Assembly: GCA_002449845.1 (NCBI GenBank)
Contig: DJXW01000023.1
Location: forward strand, 1 to 63,099
Source of the DNA: Prevotella sp. UBA6994
GTDB lineage: Bacteria > Bacteroidota > Bacteroidia > Bacteroidales > Bacteroidaceae
Length of the DNA stretch: 63,099 nucleotides
Direction: 5' to 3'
Part shown: positions 1 through 8,260 of the stretch, piece after piece
Numbering within the stretch: position 1 is the first letter of the stretch
Layout of the letters: every line of letters starts with the position of its first letter
Notes under the pieces: model-generated
Told to the model about the DNA's origin: nothing
The model's input: the letters and a program-made list of their open reading frames with translations, nothing else
The model's database searches: none
Program-made: the position numbers and the translations under genes

Positions 1-542
1 TTCAGCAGTCCCTGTTCCGTCATCGCAAGCGTGACCTACAGCAGGATCCCGATGCCTCTCTGCCCTGGGAGATAAACACGCTCAGGGACAGGGCTCCTGA
101 AGAGGTGGCAATAATCATGGAGGGCTTGAAGCAGTTGCCTTACGATGTCATCATTGACTGTCCGGGCAACCTCGTTGACCCGAATCTCGAAGTCATCTAT
201 TCCAATGCAGATATTGCAGTGGTACCTATTCACTATGACAGCGATACCCTTGATGCCACGCAGATGTTCTGTGAGATATTTAAGGCTCATTTCGGAGCGA
301 AGATATTCTTCGTCCCCAATGGCATAGTTTCGGTCGAGGAAAGGCGTGAACACCTCCAGCAGGAAAGAGACAAGGCCATTGAGCAGCTGAAAGCCTATGG
401 TACAGTAACCCCAAGAATAAAGCGCAGTGTGGTCATCAGCGACTACAACACTTTGCTTCCGCTGACCATATATCAGAGGAATGCAGTCAAGTATGCCTTT
501 GAACCCATTATCAATGAATTGCAGGAAGGAGGTGAAGAATAA
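1..542 (+). CDS. ParA-family ATPase of a conjugative/mobile element, 5' end outside window
   Basis: The reading frame is open from base 3, so this is the C-terminal part (about 179 residues) of a longer protein; the ATG at 105 is internal. The stretch DVIIDCPGN followed by NADIAVVPIHYDSDTLDAT matches the second half of ParA/MinD-type P-loop ATPases: the D of the Walker B strand, then the region that contacts partner protein and DNA. Such ATPases (often called TraA) head the transfer region of Bacteroidetes conjugative transposons, where they are thought to act in partition or maintenance. The Walker A motif lies upstream of the window and cannot be checked. The stop codon overlaps the next start (TAATG), so the two genes are translationally coupled. 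Family is fairly sure; the exact element is unknown. Confidence 0.75.
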   Translation, partial: QQSLFRHRKRDLQQDPDASLPWEINTLRDRAPEEVAIIMEGLKQLPYDVIIDCPGNLVDPNLEVIYSNADIAVVPIHYDSDTLDATQMFCEIFKAHFGAKIFFVPNGIVSVEERREHLQQERDKAIEQLKAYGTVTPRIKRSVVISDYNTLLPLTIYQRNAVKYAFEPIINELQEGGEE

Positions 543-976
543 TGGAGCCAGACAATACTTTCAGCGGTATCTTCGGCAATAAGCTTTCAACACGGCACAA
601 GCCAGAGCCTATCGCACAGCAGGAAGATACTCCTGCCATCACGGATCAGACTGTAGAAGACCTCACTGAAGACTCTGGGCAAAAGACCATAAAAGAAGAA
701 CATGAACCAAGTGCAGGAGAGAAGACTATCCGCAAGCGTGGTCGCAGGAGGAAGGGCATTGACAGTACCGATGGAGCGACCGCTGACAAAACTGGGCACT
801 TCTCTTGCATCTGTGACAAAGACCTCATAGCAAAAGTCAGGGCTATCGCCTGGCAGGAGCACTTAACCGTTAGGGCAGTTGTTGAAAGCATGTTCACCAA
901 GTGCATTGCTAAATACGAGAAGAAACGGGGCCCGATTCAGATTGAACCTAATCGACCGTCTGAAGAACTCTTCTGA
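542..976 (+). CDS. Small basic DNA-binding accessory protein, likely ribbon-helix-helix (TraB/DUF3408-like)
   Basis: This 144-residue protein begins inside the stop codon of the ParA-like gene. Residues 1-70 are acidic and low in complexity, residues 63-72 form a basic patch (KRGRRRKG), and residues 85-130 look like a compact ribbon-helix-helix or helical DNA-binding domain (SCICDKDLIAKVRAIA, then LTVRAVVESMF). In Bacteroidetes conjugative transposons the gene after the ParA-like gene normally encodes such a protein, so by position it is the DNA-binding partner of the ATPase. The motif-dense array just downstream is its obvious candidate target. No transfer gene follows, which suggests a truncated element. 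Function is inferred from context more than from sequence. Confidence 0.6.
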   Translation: MEPDNTFSGIFGNKLSTRHKPEPIAQQEDTPAITDQTVEDLTEDSGQKTIKEEHEPSAGEKTIRKRGRRRKGIDSTDGATADKTGHFSCICDKDLIAKVRAIAWQEHLTVRAVVESMFTKCIAKYEKKRGPIQIEPNRPSEELF

Positions 977-1039
977 CTGTAGCACCGTTTATCCTGTTGT
1001 GCAGACATAGAACTGAATACTGGTTCCCTGTCTGCACTT

Positions 1040-1460
1040 TTTGTATAGCCATATAACGATGGCATCCCTATACACCATGAAAGAGTATAAGCTTATAGGC
1101 ATATACACATCCACGACGTATAGGGGTATATCCTTTACTAATAGATACCGAGTGTAGGCTTACTCTCCGTATAGCATTATAGTGTGTATAAGGATATACA
1201 GAGTATAGGTGTATAGATTGTACACACCTATAGGGGATATTGGCATATACGGTTACACCAAGTATACCTGTATAGGGATATAGCATGTATGAATGTATAG
1301 GGATATAGGTGTACAGTTTTTCAACAGCATGACGGCATGGTAATGTATAGTCCTATACAAATATATCGTTATACTAAAACTGAGTTTCAACAATCCCTTT
1401 TGTAGTAGCCTGTTGTATGACCCTATATTGAGTATAGTCCTATAGGTGATATACAATCCG
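1040..1460. repeat. Dense array of TATAG/CTATA motifs downstream of the ParA pair
   Basis: About 420 bases hold roughly 18 copies of TATAG or its complement CTATA, many extended to TATAGG or to GTATAGGGATATAG, which occurs twice in the middle. Several are arranged head to head, such as TATAGTCCTATA, also present twice near the end. Spacing is irregular, so it is not a tandem satellite. Short ORFs crossing it are repetitive and not credible as genes. The position directly after a ParA/DNA-binding pair suggests a centromere-like or operator array; this is inference. Confidence 0.55.
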
Positions 1461-1853
1461 ACTCAAATGGGTGGCTTCGACATGCGTTTTGCAGATGTGG
1501 TTAAATGCGCAGCAAATCTTGTTATGCCAATGGGCTGGAAATGCACGGCAGATTTCTCGGCACTAAACTATCCCATATGCTCATTTTCCTTTTCCCTTCT
1601 TTCAAAGATTTGCGACAGTAGGCCGTCGGAAATGTCCTCGTCCTGGAACCGACGCGATGTCTTGTCGTTCAAGCAACGAAGCCACAGGAGCCTCAGAAAT
1701 GCCCCAATTCGCGGTTTCGCCATCCCAGAGGTGTGATTACCCACGAAAGGATTTTGACGCTTCCTGAACCCATTTTCGAGTCTTTGTAGAGGCTTACACA
1801 CTGGCAAGGCCATCCGTCCACACCTGTATAGTCATTTTTCAAACCTACGGGCA

Positions 1854-2146
1854 CTGGGCTTGCCCATGTGCCACATTTTTACAGTATCGGGAAGCTCATT
1901 ACCCGTTCCGATTTTCATCGGACGGAGATTTGACCAGATAATTCTGCAAGCAGAGGTCATGGAATCTGGCATGAAGGTGTTCCCACACATGGTCGGCGAT
2001 GAATGGCAGCAATAAATCTCTGGCAATTTTATCCAGTCAGTCTAATCGGCTTGCCGATGCCACTTTTTCAAAGTCATGGGAAGCCTAATACCCCTGCCGT
2101 CATTCGAGGCTCGGGAGACTGACCAGATAAAATTGCGAGCAATGGT
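1854..2146. repeat. Pair of diverged ~100-base direct repeats in a gene-free stretch
   Basis: Bases 1854-1957 and 2045-2146 align end to end with roughly 70 percent identity by eye. Shared landmarks are GGCTTGCC near the left end, GGGAAGC, TACCC and TGACCAGATAA near the right end. Each GGCTTGCC is the core of a small hairpin whose outer bases differ between copies (GGGCTTGCCC versus ATCGGCTTGCCGAT) yet still pair. Read on the minus strand both copies also give similar short peptides, so a decayed coding repeat is possible. The rest of 1461-2300 shows nothing I recognise. Confidence 0.4.
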
Positions 2147-2617
2147 GATTGTAGTGACTTTGAAAACTCTTCGGGCGACTGTCATCCTCACGAAGGGAAA
2201 GTGATGGCATGATGCCATGGAAACTACTTGTCCATACTTCAAACGAGCTTGCTCCGCGCAGCAGAAGATGACCTTCCAAATCGTGTTAATAACAGTTAAC
2301 ACTAATTAGGCTTAGAACTTTTGAAAAAGTTCCTTCTCCGCAAGCCGTCTGAGAGTGCCATTCAGATGCGCCGGAGTTCGCTCCGTTTTATTACCCCAAA
2401 CGAAATGAGGTGCATCCTAATCCACCCACCACAATCGCCAACTGACGAACTTCTGCGGAGTATGGATAGCTCAACATTACGCAGCAAATATCAATGGTTA
2501 CTGTTCGCATTTTTGCGCAGCAAGCATAATATGTATAAGAAGTCTGTTGCGACATGCGCTTGGTATAAACCTTTCCAGTTATCTTTTGTTCCAAGACATC
2601 TTGGCATTCTTCGCGAC

Positions 2618-2654
2618 AAAGCCCCGTCACGTCATCACGACGAGGCGGGGCTTT
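2618..2654. terminator. Strong intrinsic terminator, AAAGCCCCG/CGGGGCTTT stem
   Basis: A perfect 9-base inverted repeat (2618-2626 and 2646-2654) with A-rich and T-rich ends can act on both strands. It separates the mobile-element remnant on the left from the minus-strand envelope operon on the right. Confidence 0.6.
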
Positions 2655-2760
2655 AGTGCCTATAGGTCTTTGAACGTTTTCGTTAAGCCAAATGACCAAA
2701 GACAAACTCGTTTGTACTTGGGCATGGCGAGAAAACGAAGGCGATGCCAACAAAAATTAC

Positions 2761-2852
2761 TTTGTTTCGCTCGGCTCTGCCTTGGCTCAGCCAAGAACTA
2801 ATCTTCTTTACTCGCTCGGCTTTGCCGCTTGGATCGTCCAAGAACTTTACTG
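2761..2852. repeat. Two REP-like repeat copies (CGCTCGGCT...CCAAGAACT)
   Basis: Bases 2761-2800 and 2806-2852 share TTTACTCGCTCGGCT-like and CCAAGAACT segments, and each carries small internal inverted repeats such as CGGCTTTGCCG and CTTGGATCGTCCAAG. A third copy lies at 7176-7222. Copy two also encodes the last residues of the small ORF at 2798-3094, so it may have inserted there. Confidence 0.55.
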
Positions 2853-3094
2853 CTTTCTTCCTTTCTTTTTATCTCATATTTTGGGGGATTGCCATTGTGG
2901 ATGAGGTTCATGATTTCGTGGATGTCCTCGTCGGTGAGGTCTTCTTCGCCAAAGCAGGAGTCATTAGCGAGCGTTAAATGGCTCGGGGTGAACAGACTGC
3001 GCAATATGCGGCGACGTTTCAGCCAGTGTCATGCGTCCTCGAAGAACCAGCCGATGCGGGTCCAGAAGAGGGTGGTGATGATGCGTCTGTTCAT
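2798..3094 (-). pseudogene. Small unknown gene interrupted by an in-frame TGA
   Basis: An ATG directly abuts the TAA stop of the GLPGLI gene, so this looks like the last gene of that operon. The frame reads 21 codons (ending WFFEDA), meets TGA at 3029-3031, then continues open for 76 more codons with sensible composition (HWLKRRR, then EEDLTDEDIHEIMNLI). A TGG-to-TGA change would explain the break. The final residues are encoded by a REP-like repeat, so the original 3' end may also be lost. The product resembles no family I know. It may be a pseudogene, or the stop may be a sequencing error. Confidence 0.5.
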
Positions 3095-3961
3095 TTATTC
3101 TTTCTCTAACTGTTCATACGGCTTGGGCCTTGAAATCAATTCTCCTGTATCGGAATTAACCATACCAACGGTTTTCTGGAAATTCCTGTTGAGGTCGCCT
3201 TGTAACTTCCACACCTTCTGGCGGGTTGACATTCCATAGTTCTTCTTTGGATACTGGTAAATAGGGAAGTTGCCCTTCTCTATGCCGATGGCTTCGAAAG
3301 TGTAGAGCAATTCTGTGTCATAGAGTTTGAGAATCAGGCCTGGTAGCCCACCAAACTTCCACGGCCCGCGACGTATGGGAATCTCCGTAGTAAACCACGC
3401 CACAAAGTTGCGTCCGCGCCAATGACATCTGGCCTTTTGGCAGCGATGCTCGCAGATGATCTGTGTCTCTTGTGAAAGAGTCCATTTCATAGTGGGCACT
3501 GGTTCGCTGTAGCGGTAGTGTTTGAAAATGCGGAACGGCATCGTGGCCCATTCTGTCAACGTGTCGCCCTTGATGAATATGGCCGACCACTGGTACTCGC
3601 TCCAAGTGGTTCGTTCGCGACCCTTCATCCCGAGAAAACGTTGGTACGAGGCGGCTTTGGGATGCTGTTTGTGCCACTTCTCGAAAGTGTTGTCAGCCTC
3701 TTCTGCGAACAAACTGCAATACTTTATGCAAGTCTTGCCTATCTGTAACTGGCCGAGGTCAATATAGGTGTCCATCTTGTTGATGTCTTCCGCATTAAGA
3801 GCGTATAGAATCCTGATGTCTGCCCTGTCAATAACCGTGCGTTCCATGGTTCCCCGATAATATGGGTCGGGGCATCCTCCACTACCTTGCTTCTGCTGAG
3901 CAAGTGCAAGCTGCACAATCATGAGCAGCATTGCCATTGTGATAATCATCTGTTTCATCAT
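3095..3961 (-). CDS. GLPGLI family secreted protein
   Basis: The product is 288 residues with a clear signal peptide (MIITMAMLLMIVQLALAQ). The diagnostic motif GGLPGLILKLYD sits near residue 213, preceded by GPWKF and followed by an FEAIGIEKG segment, as in the GLPGLI family. These proteins are restricted to Bacteroidetes, have no established biochemical role, and usually sit next to outer-membrane receptor-like proteins, as here. The start overlaps the stop of the upstream TonB-domain gene by one base (TAATG), so the two are co-translated. Two ATGs in a row (3961 and 3958) both fit. The product is presumably periplasmic. Confidence 0.85.
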   Translation of the reverse strand: MMKQMIITMAMLLMIVQLALAQQKQGSGGCPDPYYRGTMERTVIDRADIRILYALNAEDINKMDTYIDLGQLQIGKTCIKYCSLFAEEADNTFEKWHKQHPKAASYQRFLGMKGRERTTWSEYQWSAIFIKGDTLTEWATMPFRIFKHYRYSEPVPTMKWTLSQETQIICEHRCQKARCHWRGRNFVAWFTTEIPIRRGPWKFGGLPGLILKLYDTELLYTFEAIGIEKGNFPIYQYPKKNYGMSTRQKVWKLQGDLNRNFQKTVGMVNSDTGELISRPKPYEQLEKE

Positions 3962-4431
3962 TAAAGTCTGTAAGGTACACTAAAATTGAAAATGCAGCGG
4001 ACGGGCTTGCCGTCTTTCTGTGCGGGTACAAACTTCGGAAGTAACTTGGCTACGCGTAGTGCTTCGTTGTCGAGCAGCGGATCCACCTCGCGGATGACCT
4101 CAAAGTGCGTGGGCGTACCGTCCTTCTCCACCACCATTTGCACTATGACCGTTCCTTGCAGTTCCTTCTTTACCGCCTCCTCGGGGTAATGTAGGTTCTT
4201 GTTCAGAAAGTCGAGCAAAAATGTCACAGAGCCCTTAGTATCATACTTGGGGCGCACATCGGGATTATTACAGATACTGTCCTCGGCATTCTGCGGCACG
4301 GAGTCCTTCGGCACTACTATTGTTGTGTCGTTCACACTCGCGTTTCCGCCATTCTTGTTTTGGGCATTGCCCGTGCAGGATGCTCCTGCCATTGCTACCA
4401 CCATGAGCAGCGAAGTCATAATTTGTTTCAT
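3961..4431 (-). CDS. Lipoprotein with TonB C-terminal domain
   Basis: The product is 156 residues. The N terminus is a lipoprotein signal with lipobox AGASC (Cys19), followed by a polar linker rich in N and D. Residues about 75-156 form a TonB C-terminal domain (NLHYPEEAVKKELQG, VIVQMVVEKDGT, ALRVAKLLPKFVPA, VRCIFNFSVPYRL). It lacks the N-terminal membrane helix that real TonB uses to contact ExbB/ExbD, so it cannot transduce energy in the usual way. It could instead bind TonB boxes or receptors as a lipid-anchored periplasmic module. It lies 24 bases after the outer-membrane receptor and overlaps the GLPGLI gene. Its domain is closely similar to the one fused to the sigma factor at 7242-8192. 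Confidence 0.85.
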   Translation of the reverse strand: MKQIMTSLLMVVAMAGASCTGNAQNKNGGNASVNDTTIVVPKDSVPQNAEDSICNNPDVRPKYDTKGSVTFLLDFLNKNLHYPEEAVKKELQGTVIVQMVVEKDGTPTHFEVIREVDPLLDNEALRVAKLLPKFVPAQKDGKPVRCIFNFSVPYRL

Positions 4432-4455
4432 TGTTCTTTGTTGTTTTTATAAGTG

Positions 4456-7095
4456 TTATAACAGTTTAAATCTAATTGTACCGATGACGTTCCTCGGTCG
4501 CAGTTGCGAGGTCTGAGTGTAGATATCGAGACCGGAGTAGTTGACGCGGGTGTACTGGCGCTGGTCAAAGAGGTTGTTGAGTTGCAACTCCAGGTCGATG
4601 CGCTTCAGCTTAAGTTTCGCAGTAACATCACCGAACCAGGCATGGCGGTTCTCGGCAGTCAGGTTATTATAGTTGTCCTCAGCGGCGATGGTCAGTGTGA
4701 GTTTCTTGGTAGGATAGACGTTCATGGAGAGGCGCTGGGTACTGCCGCGCACATTTCTTGACCCACTATCATTCCCATTTGTATAGCTCTTGCTATAGCT
4801 GAAGCCACAACTGTATATCACCCCCATCCAACTCAACGGGCTAAATGACAATGCGCCACCAAAACTAATGCCGCGACTTTTGTATTGATAGAGTTTGCCA
4901 CCGACTAGTTCTTCACCGTCGGAAAAGCGATAGCCTCCAAAGGTATGGATTCCACTTCGCAAGAAATCAAAGCCTTTCGTCAGTTCGCCGTTGATATGGT
5001 AGCTGTTGGCCACAGTGGGCTGGCTTACAGCAGTGACAATACTGGTTGCTCCTTGATAATCATAGCCGTAAATTTGATTTTCGTGGGTGCGATTATAGCC
5101 TATCTCCACATTTCCGAACAGAGCCAGAGGAACATTGCGGTAGTGTGCATTAGCCTCGGCATTGATTTTTTTTGTCTCGGAGAGTTGTTCCACATACGAG
5201 CGTTGGAACGAGCGGTAGTTGTTCATGATGTAGCCGCTGTATATGCCGCCTGGGTCACCTACGGTCTTGGAGTAGTAGGCTCCTGCATGAGCTGACCAAT
5301 AGCGTCCAAGCACATAGTTTACGCTAAGCGACGGGGACAGCAGCAGATGCGTATAGCTATGGCGGTCGTTCCGTATGTGGTCATCAAGTGTCTGCGAATA
5401 TAATTCTATGGGCAAGCCGAGCGTAATAGAATAGTCTCGGGTGTCGTACTTGTAAGACTGACCGAGCACAACAGTATAGGTGTTATACCATAAATCATTA
5501 AAGGAAGAGTAGCCGGGCACTTCAAATCCATCGAGAGCAGTCTTTATGCCATGGAGGTTCGCACTGGCACCCAACCCGTAGTTCATGTGAAAATGTTCAC
5601 CAAGGAGGATGTCGTATTTTGTAGAGAACTTGGCTGCGATGTGGCGTGAGTCAATATCCTGTGAATATCTGTCCATATCATTAATTACACTCAGCGTATT
5701 TGGTCGTTGCGAATAGCCTGCAGAGAAATGAAGGTCAAACAGGTTCTTGCCTATGGGATGGGTGGTGTTGAGTGTGTTGCTCAGTGAAAGTTGTGGGCGG
5801 CGGAAATGCTGACCGACATACGAATTGCCACTGGTGGCGTTGCTGGCAAGCAGCCCTTCACAGTCATCCGTATTCCAACTGGCATCCACTTTCACTACAT
5901 CGGCAAAGAACCCATTGGGAGAGTTTCTACAATACCTTAATTGTCCGTTCAGATTATGCAGATGGGTCTCGCTGGTTAGTGTCTCTTCCGTGACAAGTCT
6001 GTGGCTTTCTGCAAGGAATAGGTCCGTTTTGGAATAGCCCTCGCGGTTGATGCGGTCATTATAGTAGCCCACGTTGAAGGTTATATCGTTGTCAGTATTC
6101 AGTTTCTCCAAATGATTAAAGCTGACCACGTGCGAACGATTGTCGAACGTGCGCTTCTGTGGTAGTCCCGACCCGCTGGGCATCACCGCACTCATGGGAC
6201 AGAAGGGGTAGAGACCGACACTGTTAATGCCCGAATAGTGGGCCGTCAACTCTTTACTCACATCGTCGCCCGCATTGTTGCCCTTGTAGAGTGTCATATT
6301 CTGCCTCCGCTTGGCGAAATACATACCCACGACTTCTGCCGTCCAAAGGGGATTGTCGCCGATGGTCTGCGCCTGCTGACCGCCCCCGCCCAGCATCGCG
6401 TTAACGGCCCATGTCCCTTTGGCCGAATCCTTCAGTTTCAGATTGACGGCCACGTCCTCGGTGAAATCCTTGCCTTGCAACACTTTCTTGGCCTGATGGC
6501 GTTCCATCACCTGTACACGTGCCACATCCGAGGCATTGATGTTGTTCGTAGCTATACCATAGCGGCCTTGTAACAAGTCCATTTCTTCCACATAGAAATG
6601 TTTAATGGCCTGTCCATTGTAGAAGATGCTGCCGTTGTCTTTCACTTCTATGCCCGGCATACGGCGCAGCACGTCGCCAATGACGCGGTCACCTTGCTGC
6701 TGATAGGCTCCGACAAGGTAACTGACTGTGTCGCCATGCTGCTCTATTTTTGTAGCCTTCACTACCACCTCTTTTATTTGCATCACCTTCTCTTCAGTAC
6801 GAATATTCAACGTCTGCGAGCGGTTGGCCACTATTCGTGTTACATTGCCTATGCCTATGCCTGCCGCCGTCACGGTCACACTGTCTGCTGAGGTCGTGAA
6901 CTCAAGGCGGTAGTACCCTCTCTCATCTGTGTCGGCAAAGCCCAGGATACTGCCCGTACCCTTCGGGGCTATGGTGACGTAAGCGTCCACGGTCTTGCCC
7001 TGCGCATCGAGCACGGTGCCCTCGATGACGGTCTTCTGGGCGTTGGCCATCAGTGCCGCGAGGGCGAGAATGGTGGTGATGATGAGTCTATACAT
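4456..7095 (-). CDS. TonB-dependent-receptor-like outer-membrane beta-barrel protein
   Basis: About 879 residues from the ATG at 7095, chosen because it begins a signal peptide (MYRLIITTILALAALMANAQ); a longer frame to 7167 adds an unlikely hydrophilic leader. Residues about 22-110 are a CarboxypepD_reg-like domain, then a plug-like domain (VLRRMPGIEVKDNG, then FYNGQAI), then a long barrel rich in alternating aromatic strands. This architecture (plug plus OMP_b-brl-type barrel) regularly accompanies GLPGLI proteins in Bacteroidetes. The substrate is unknown; there is no SusD partner, so it is not a standard polysaccharide locus. It is downstream of the sigma-TonB fusion, with a REP-like repeat in the gap. 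Confidence 0.85.
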   Translation of the reverse strand: MYRLIITTILALAALMANAQKTVIEGTVLDAQGKTVDAYVTIAPKGTGSILGFADTDERGYYRLEFTTSADSVTVTAAGIGIGNVTRIVANRSQTLNIRTEEKVMQIKEVVVKATKIEQHGDTVSYLVGAYQQQGDRVIGDVLRRMPGIEVKDNGSIFYNGQAIKHFYVEEMDLLQGRYGIATNNINASDVARVQVMERHQAKKVLQGKDFTEDVAVNLKLKDSAKGTWAVNAMLGGGGQQAQTIGDNPLWTAEVVGMYFAKRRQNMTLYKGNNAGDDVSKELTAHYSGINSVGLYPFCPMSAVMPSGSGLPQKRTFDNRSHVVSFNHLEKLNTDNDITFNVGYYNDRINREGYSKTDLFLAESHRLVTEETLTSETHLHNLNGQLRYCRNSPNGFFADVVKVDASWNTDDCEGLLASNATSGNSYVGQHFRRPQLSLSNTLNTTHPIGKNLFDLHFSAGYSQRPNTLSVINDMDRYSQDIDSRHIAAKFSTKYDILLGEHFHMNYGLGASANLHGIKTALDGFEVPGYSSFNDLWYNTYTVVLGQSYKYDTRDYSITLGLPIELYSQTLDDHIRNDRHSYTHLLLSPSLSVNYVLGRYWSAHAGAYYSKTVGDPGGIYSGYIMNNYRSFQRSYVEQLSETKKINAEANAHYRNVPLALFGNVEIGYNRTHENQIYGYDYQGATSIVTAVSQPTVANSYHINGELTKGFDFLRSGIHTFGGYRFSDGEELVGGKLYQYKSRGISFGGALSFSPLSWMGVIYSCGFSYSKSYTNGNDSGSRNVRGSTQRLSMNVYPTKKLTLTIAAEDNYNNLTAENRHAWFGDVTAKLKLKRIDLELQLNNLFDQRQYTRVNYSGLDIYTQTSQLRPRNVIGTIRFKLL

Positions 7096-7175
7096 ATTTA
7101 TTATGGGTGTTATGAGGTTACTGAACAGCTCCGCTGCATCTCCCGACGAAGTCGAGCGGTGTGCCATGGGTCTTT

Positions 7176-7222
7176 TTTGTTTACTCGCTCGGCTATGTCG
7201 CTTGGCTCGGTCAAGAACTTTC
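7176..7222. repeat. Third REP-like repeat copy, between sigma-TonB and receptor genes
   Basis: It carries TTTACTCGCTCGGCT, then GCTTGGCTCGGTCAAGAACTTT, clearly related to the copies at 2761-2852. It occupies the short gap upstream of the receptor start (minus strand), so it would lie in the leader or intercistronic region of the transcript. Confidence 0.6.
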
Positions 7223-7241
7223 TACTTTATGAAGTATGCTA

Positions 7242-8192
7242 TTATTTCATTCTGAACTTGAACGGCACTTTATATCGACAGCGAACTTTGCGTCCGTTCT
7301 GCTGTCCCGGTTGCCAACGTGGCATCATACGGAGTACGCGCATGGCTTCTTCTGTCAGCCTGTCATCTGGCGATTGCAACACATCATAATTAGACAGACT
7401 GCCGTCCTTCTCCACTACAAACTGCACAATGACACGGCCCTCAATGCTATCGGTCTCGGCGCTCTCGGGGTAGTGCATATTCATATTTAGGAACGTCAAG
7501 AAAGCATCCATGTCGCCGGGGTAGGACGGCTTCACCTCCACATCATCGAAGTCGTAGATAGTGGTGTCCTCGGGGATTCCTAATACGTGCTCTATGGCTC
7601 CGCGTACGACGCCATTTGGATGGATGGCGGATGCCACGGCGATACCCGTAACCAGTCCCACAAGAATGAACATAATCAGATGGCGAAGGTCGAAGAAACG
7701 ACGGCGCAACTCGGTTCGCAAAGTGCTACGAACGTTGGAGATGGTTTTACGGACGGTGCCCACGGTGATGCCTCGCGCTTCGGCAATCTCATCGACGGTC
7801 AGCCCTTCGTCGTAGAACATCTGCCACACCTCGCGCTCGGCCTGAGGCAGACGCTGGAGGCGCGACGCGAGCCACTCGGAGTTTTCGCGCTCCTCGGCCT
7901 CTTCTTGCGGTGTGACCTCGGTGATGGCGGTGCTATCTTCGTCCACCAACTCCACTTGCGTCCGATGTCCGCGCCACATGTTGACGCAGACATTACGGGC
8001 GATGCGCAGGATGTAGGCATCGGTGAGTTCCACCCTGCCGCGCACGTTCCATGCCCGGAGCCACGTCTCTTGCACCACCTCCTCGGCCTCGGTGTCCGAA
8101 CCGAAGAATTCGCGGCCCATCAGCATCAGCCGTGGACGCAGCCGTTTCTCGATCTGAGCAAACTCAAGCTCATTTGTATGATCCTTGTTCAT
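7242..8192 (-). CDS. ECF-type sigma factor fused through a membrane helix to a TonB C-terminal domain
   Basis: One uninterrupted 316-residue frame holds three modules. Residues about 11-78 are sigma region 2 (EAEEVVQETWLRAW, then AYILRIARNVCVNMWRG). Residues about 108-162 are sigma region 4 with its helix-turn-helix (LTVDEIAEARGITVGTVR). Residues 171-190 form one hydrophobic helix (HLIMFILVGLVTGIAVASAI). Residues 225-316 are a TonB C-terminal domain (NMHYPESAE, VIVQFVVEKDGS, MRVLRMMPRWQPG). The predicted topology puts the sigma domains in the cytoplasm and the TonB domain in the periplasm. It leads the receptor/TonB-lipoprotein/GLPGLI genes and probably controls them. Bacteroidetes often fuse TonB domains to other proteins (for example M56 peptidases), but I know of no characterised sigma-TonB fusion. 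No anti-sigma gene is adjacent; the membrane anchor may do that job. Confidence 0.85.
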   Translation of the reverse strand: MNKDHTNELEFAQIEKRLRPRLMLMGREFFGSDTEAEEVVQETWLRAWNVRGRVELTDAYILRIARNVCVNMWRGHRTQVELVDEDSTAITEVTPQEEAEERENSEWLASRLQRLPQAEREVWQMFYDEGLTVDEIAEARGITVGTVRKTISNVRSTLRTELRRRFFDLRHLIMFILVGLVTGIAVASAIHPNGVVRGAIEHVLGIPEDTTIYDFDDVEVKPSYPGDMDAFLTFLNMNMHYPESAETDSIEGRVIVQFVVEKDGSLSNYDVLQSPDDRLTEEAMRVLRMMPRWQPGQQNGRKVRCRYKVPFKFRMK

Positions 8193-8260
8193 AAGTCTTC
8201 ACTTTTGGTCGTTCTGCCTATATAACACAAAACACCCCGAAAGTTTACCCATAAAAAATG

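Noticed and set aside
1040..1460. CRISPR array
   Set aside because: Motifs are only 5-14 bases, spacing is irregular and orientation mixed. No cas genes are in the window. The AATTC tract at 22403-22467 fails for the same reasons.
1568..1813. Minus-strand 81-codon frame in the gap after the ParA pair
   Set aside because: No recognisable domain, no ribosome-binding site or promoter, and no neighbour that needs it. Coding is possible but unsupported.
7587..8225. Long plus-strand frame (212 codons) opposite the sigma-TonB gene
   Set aside because: It is the mirror of a high-GC coding region and its translation has no domain, while the minus-strand frame has three clear ones.
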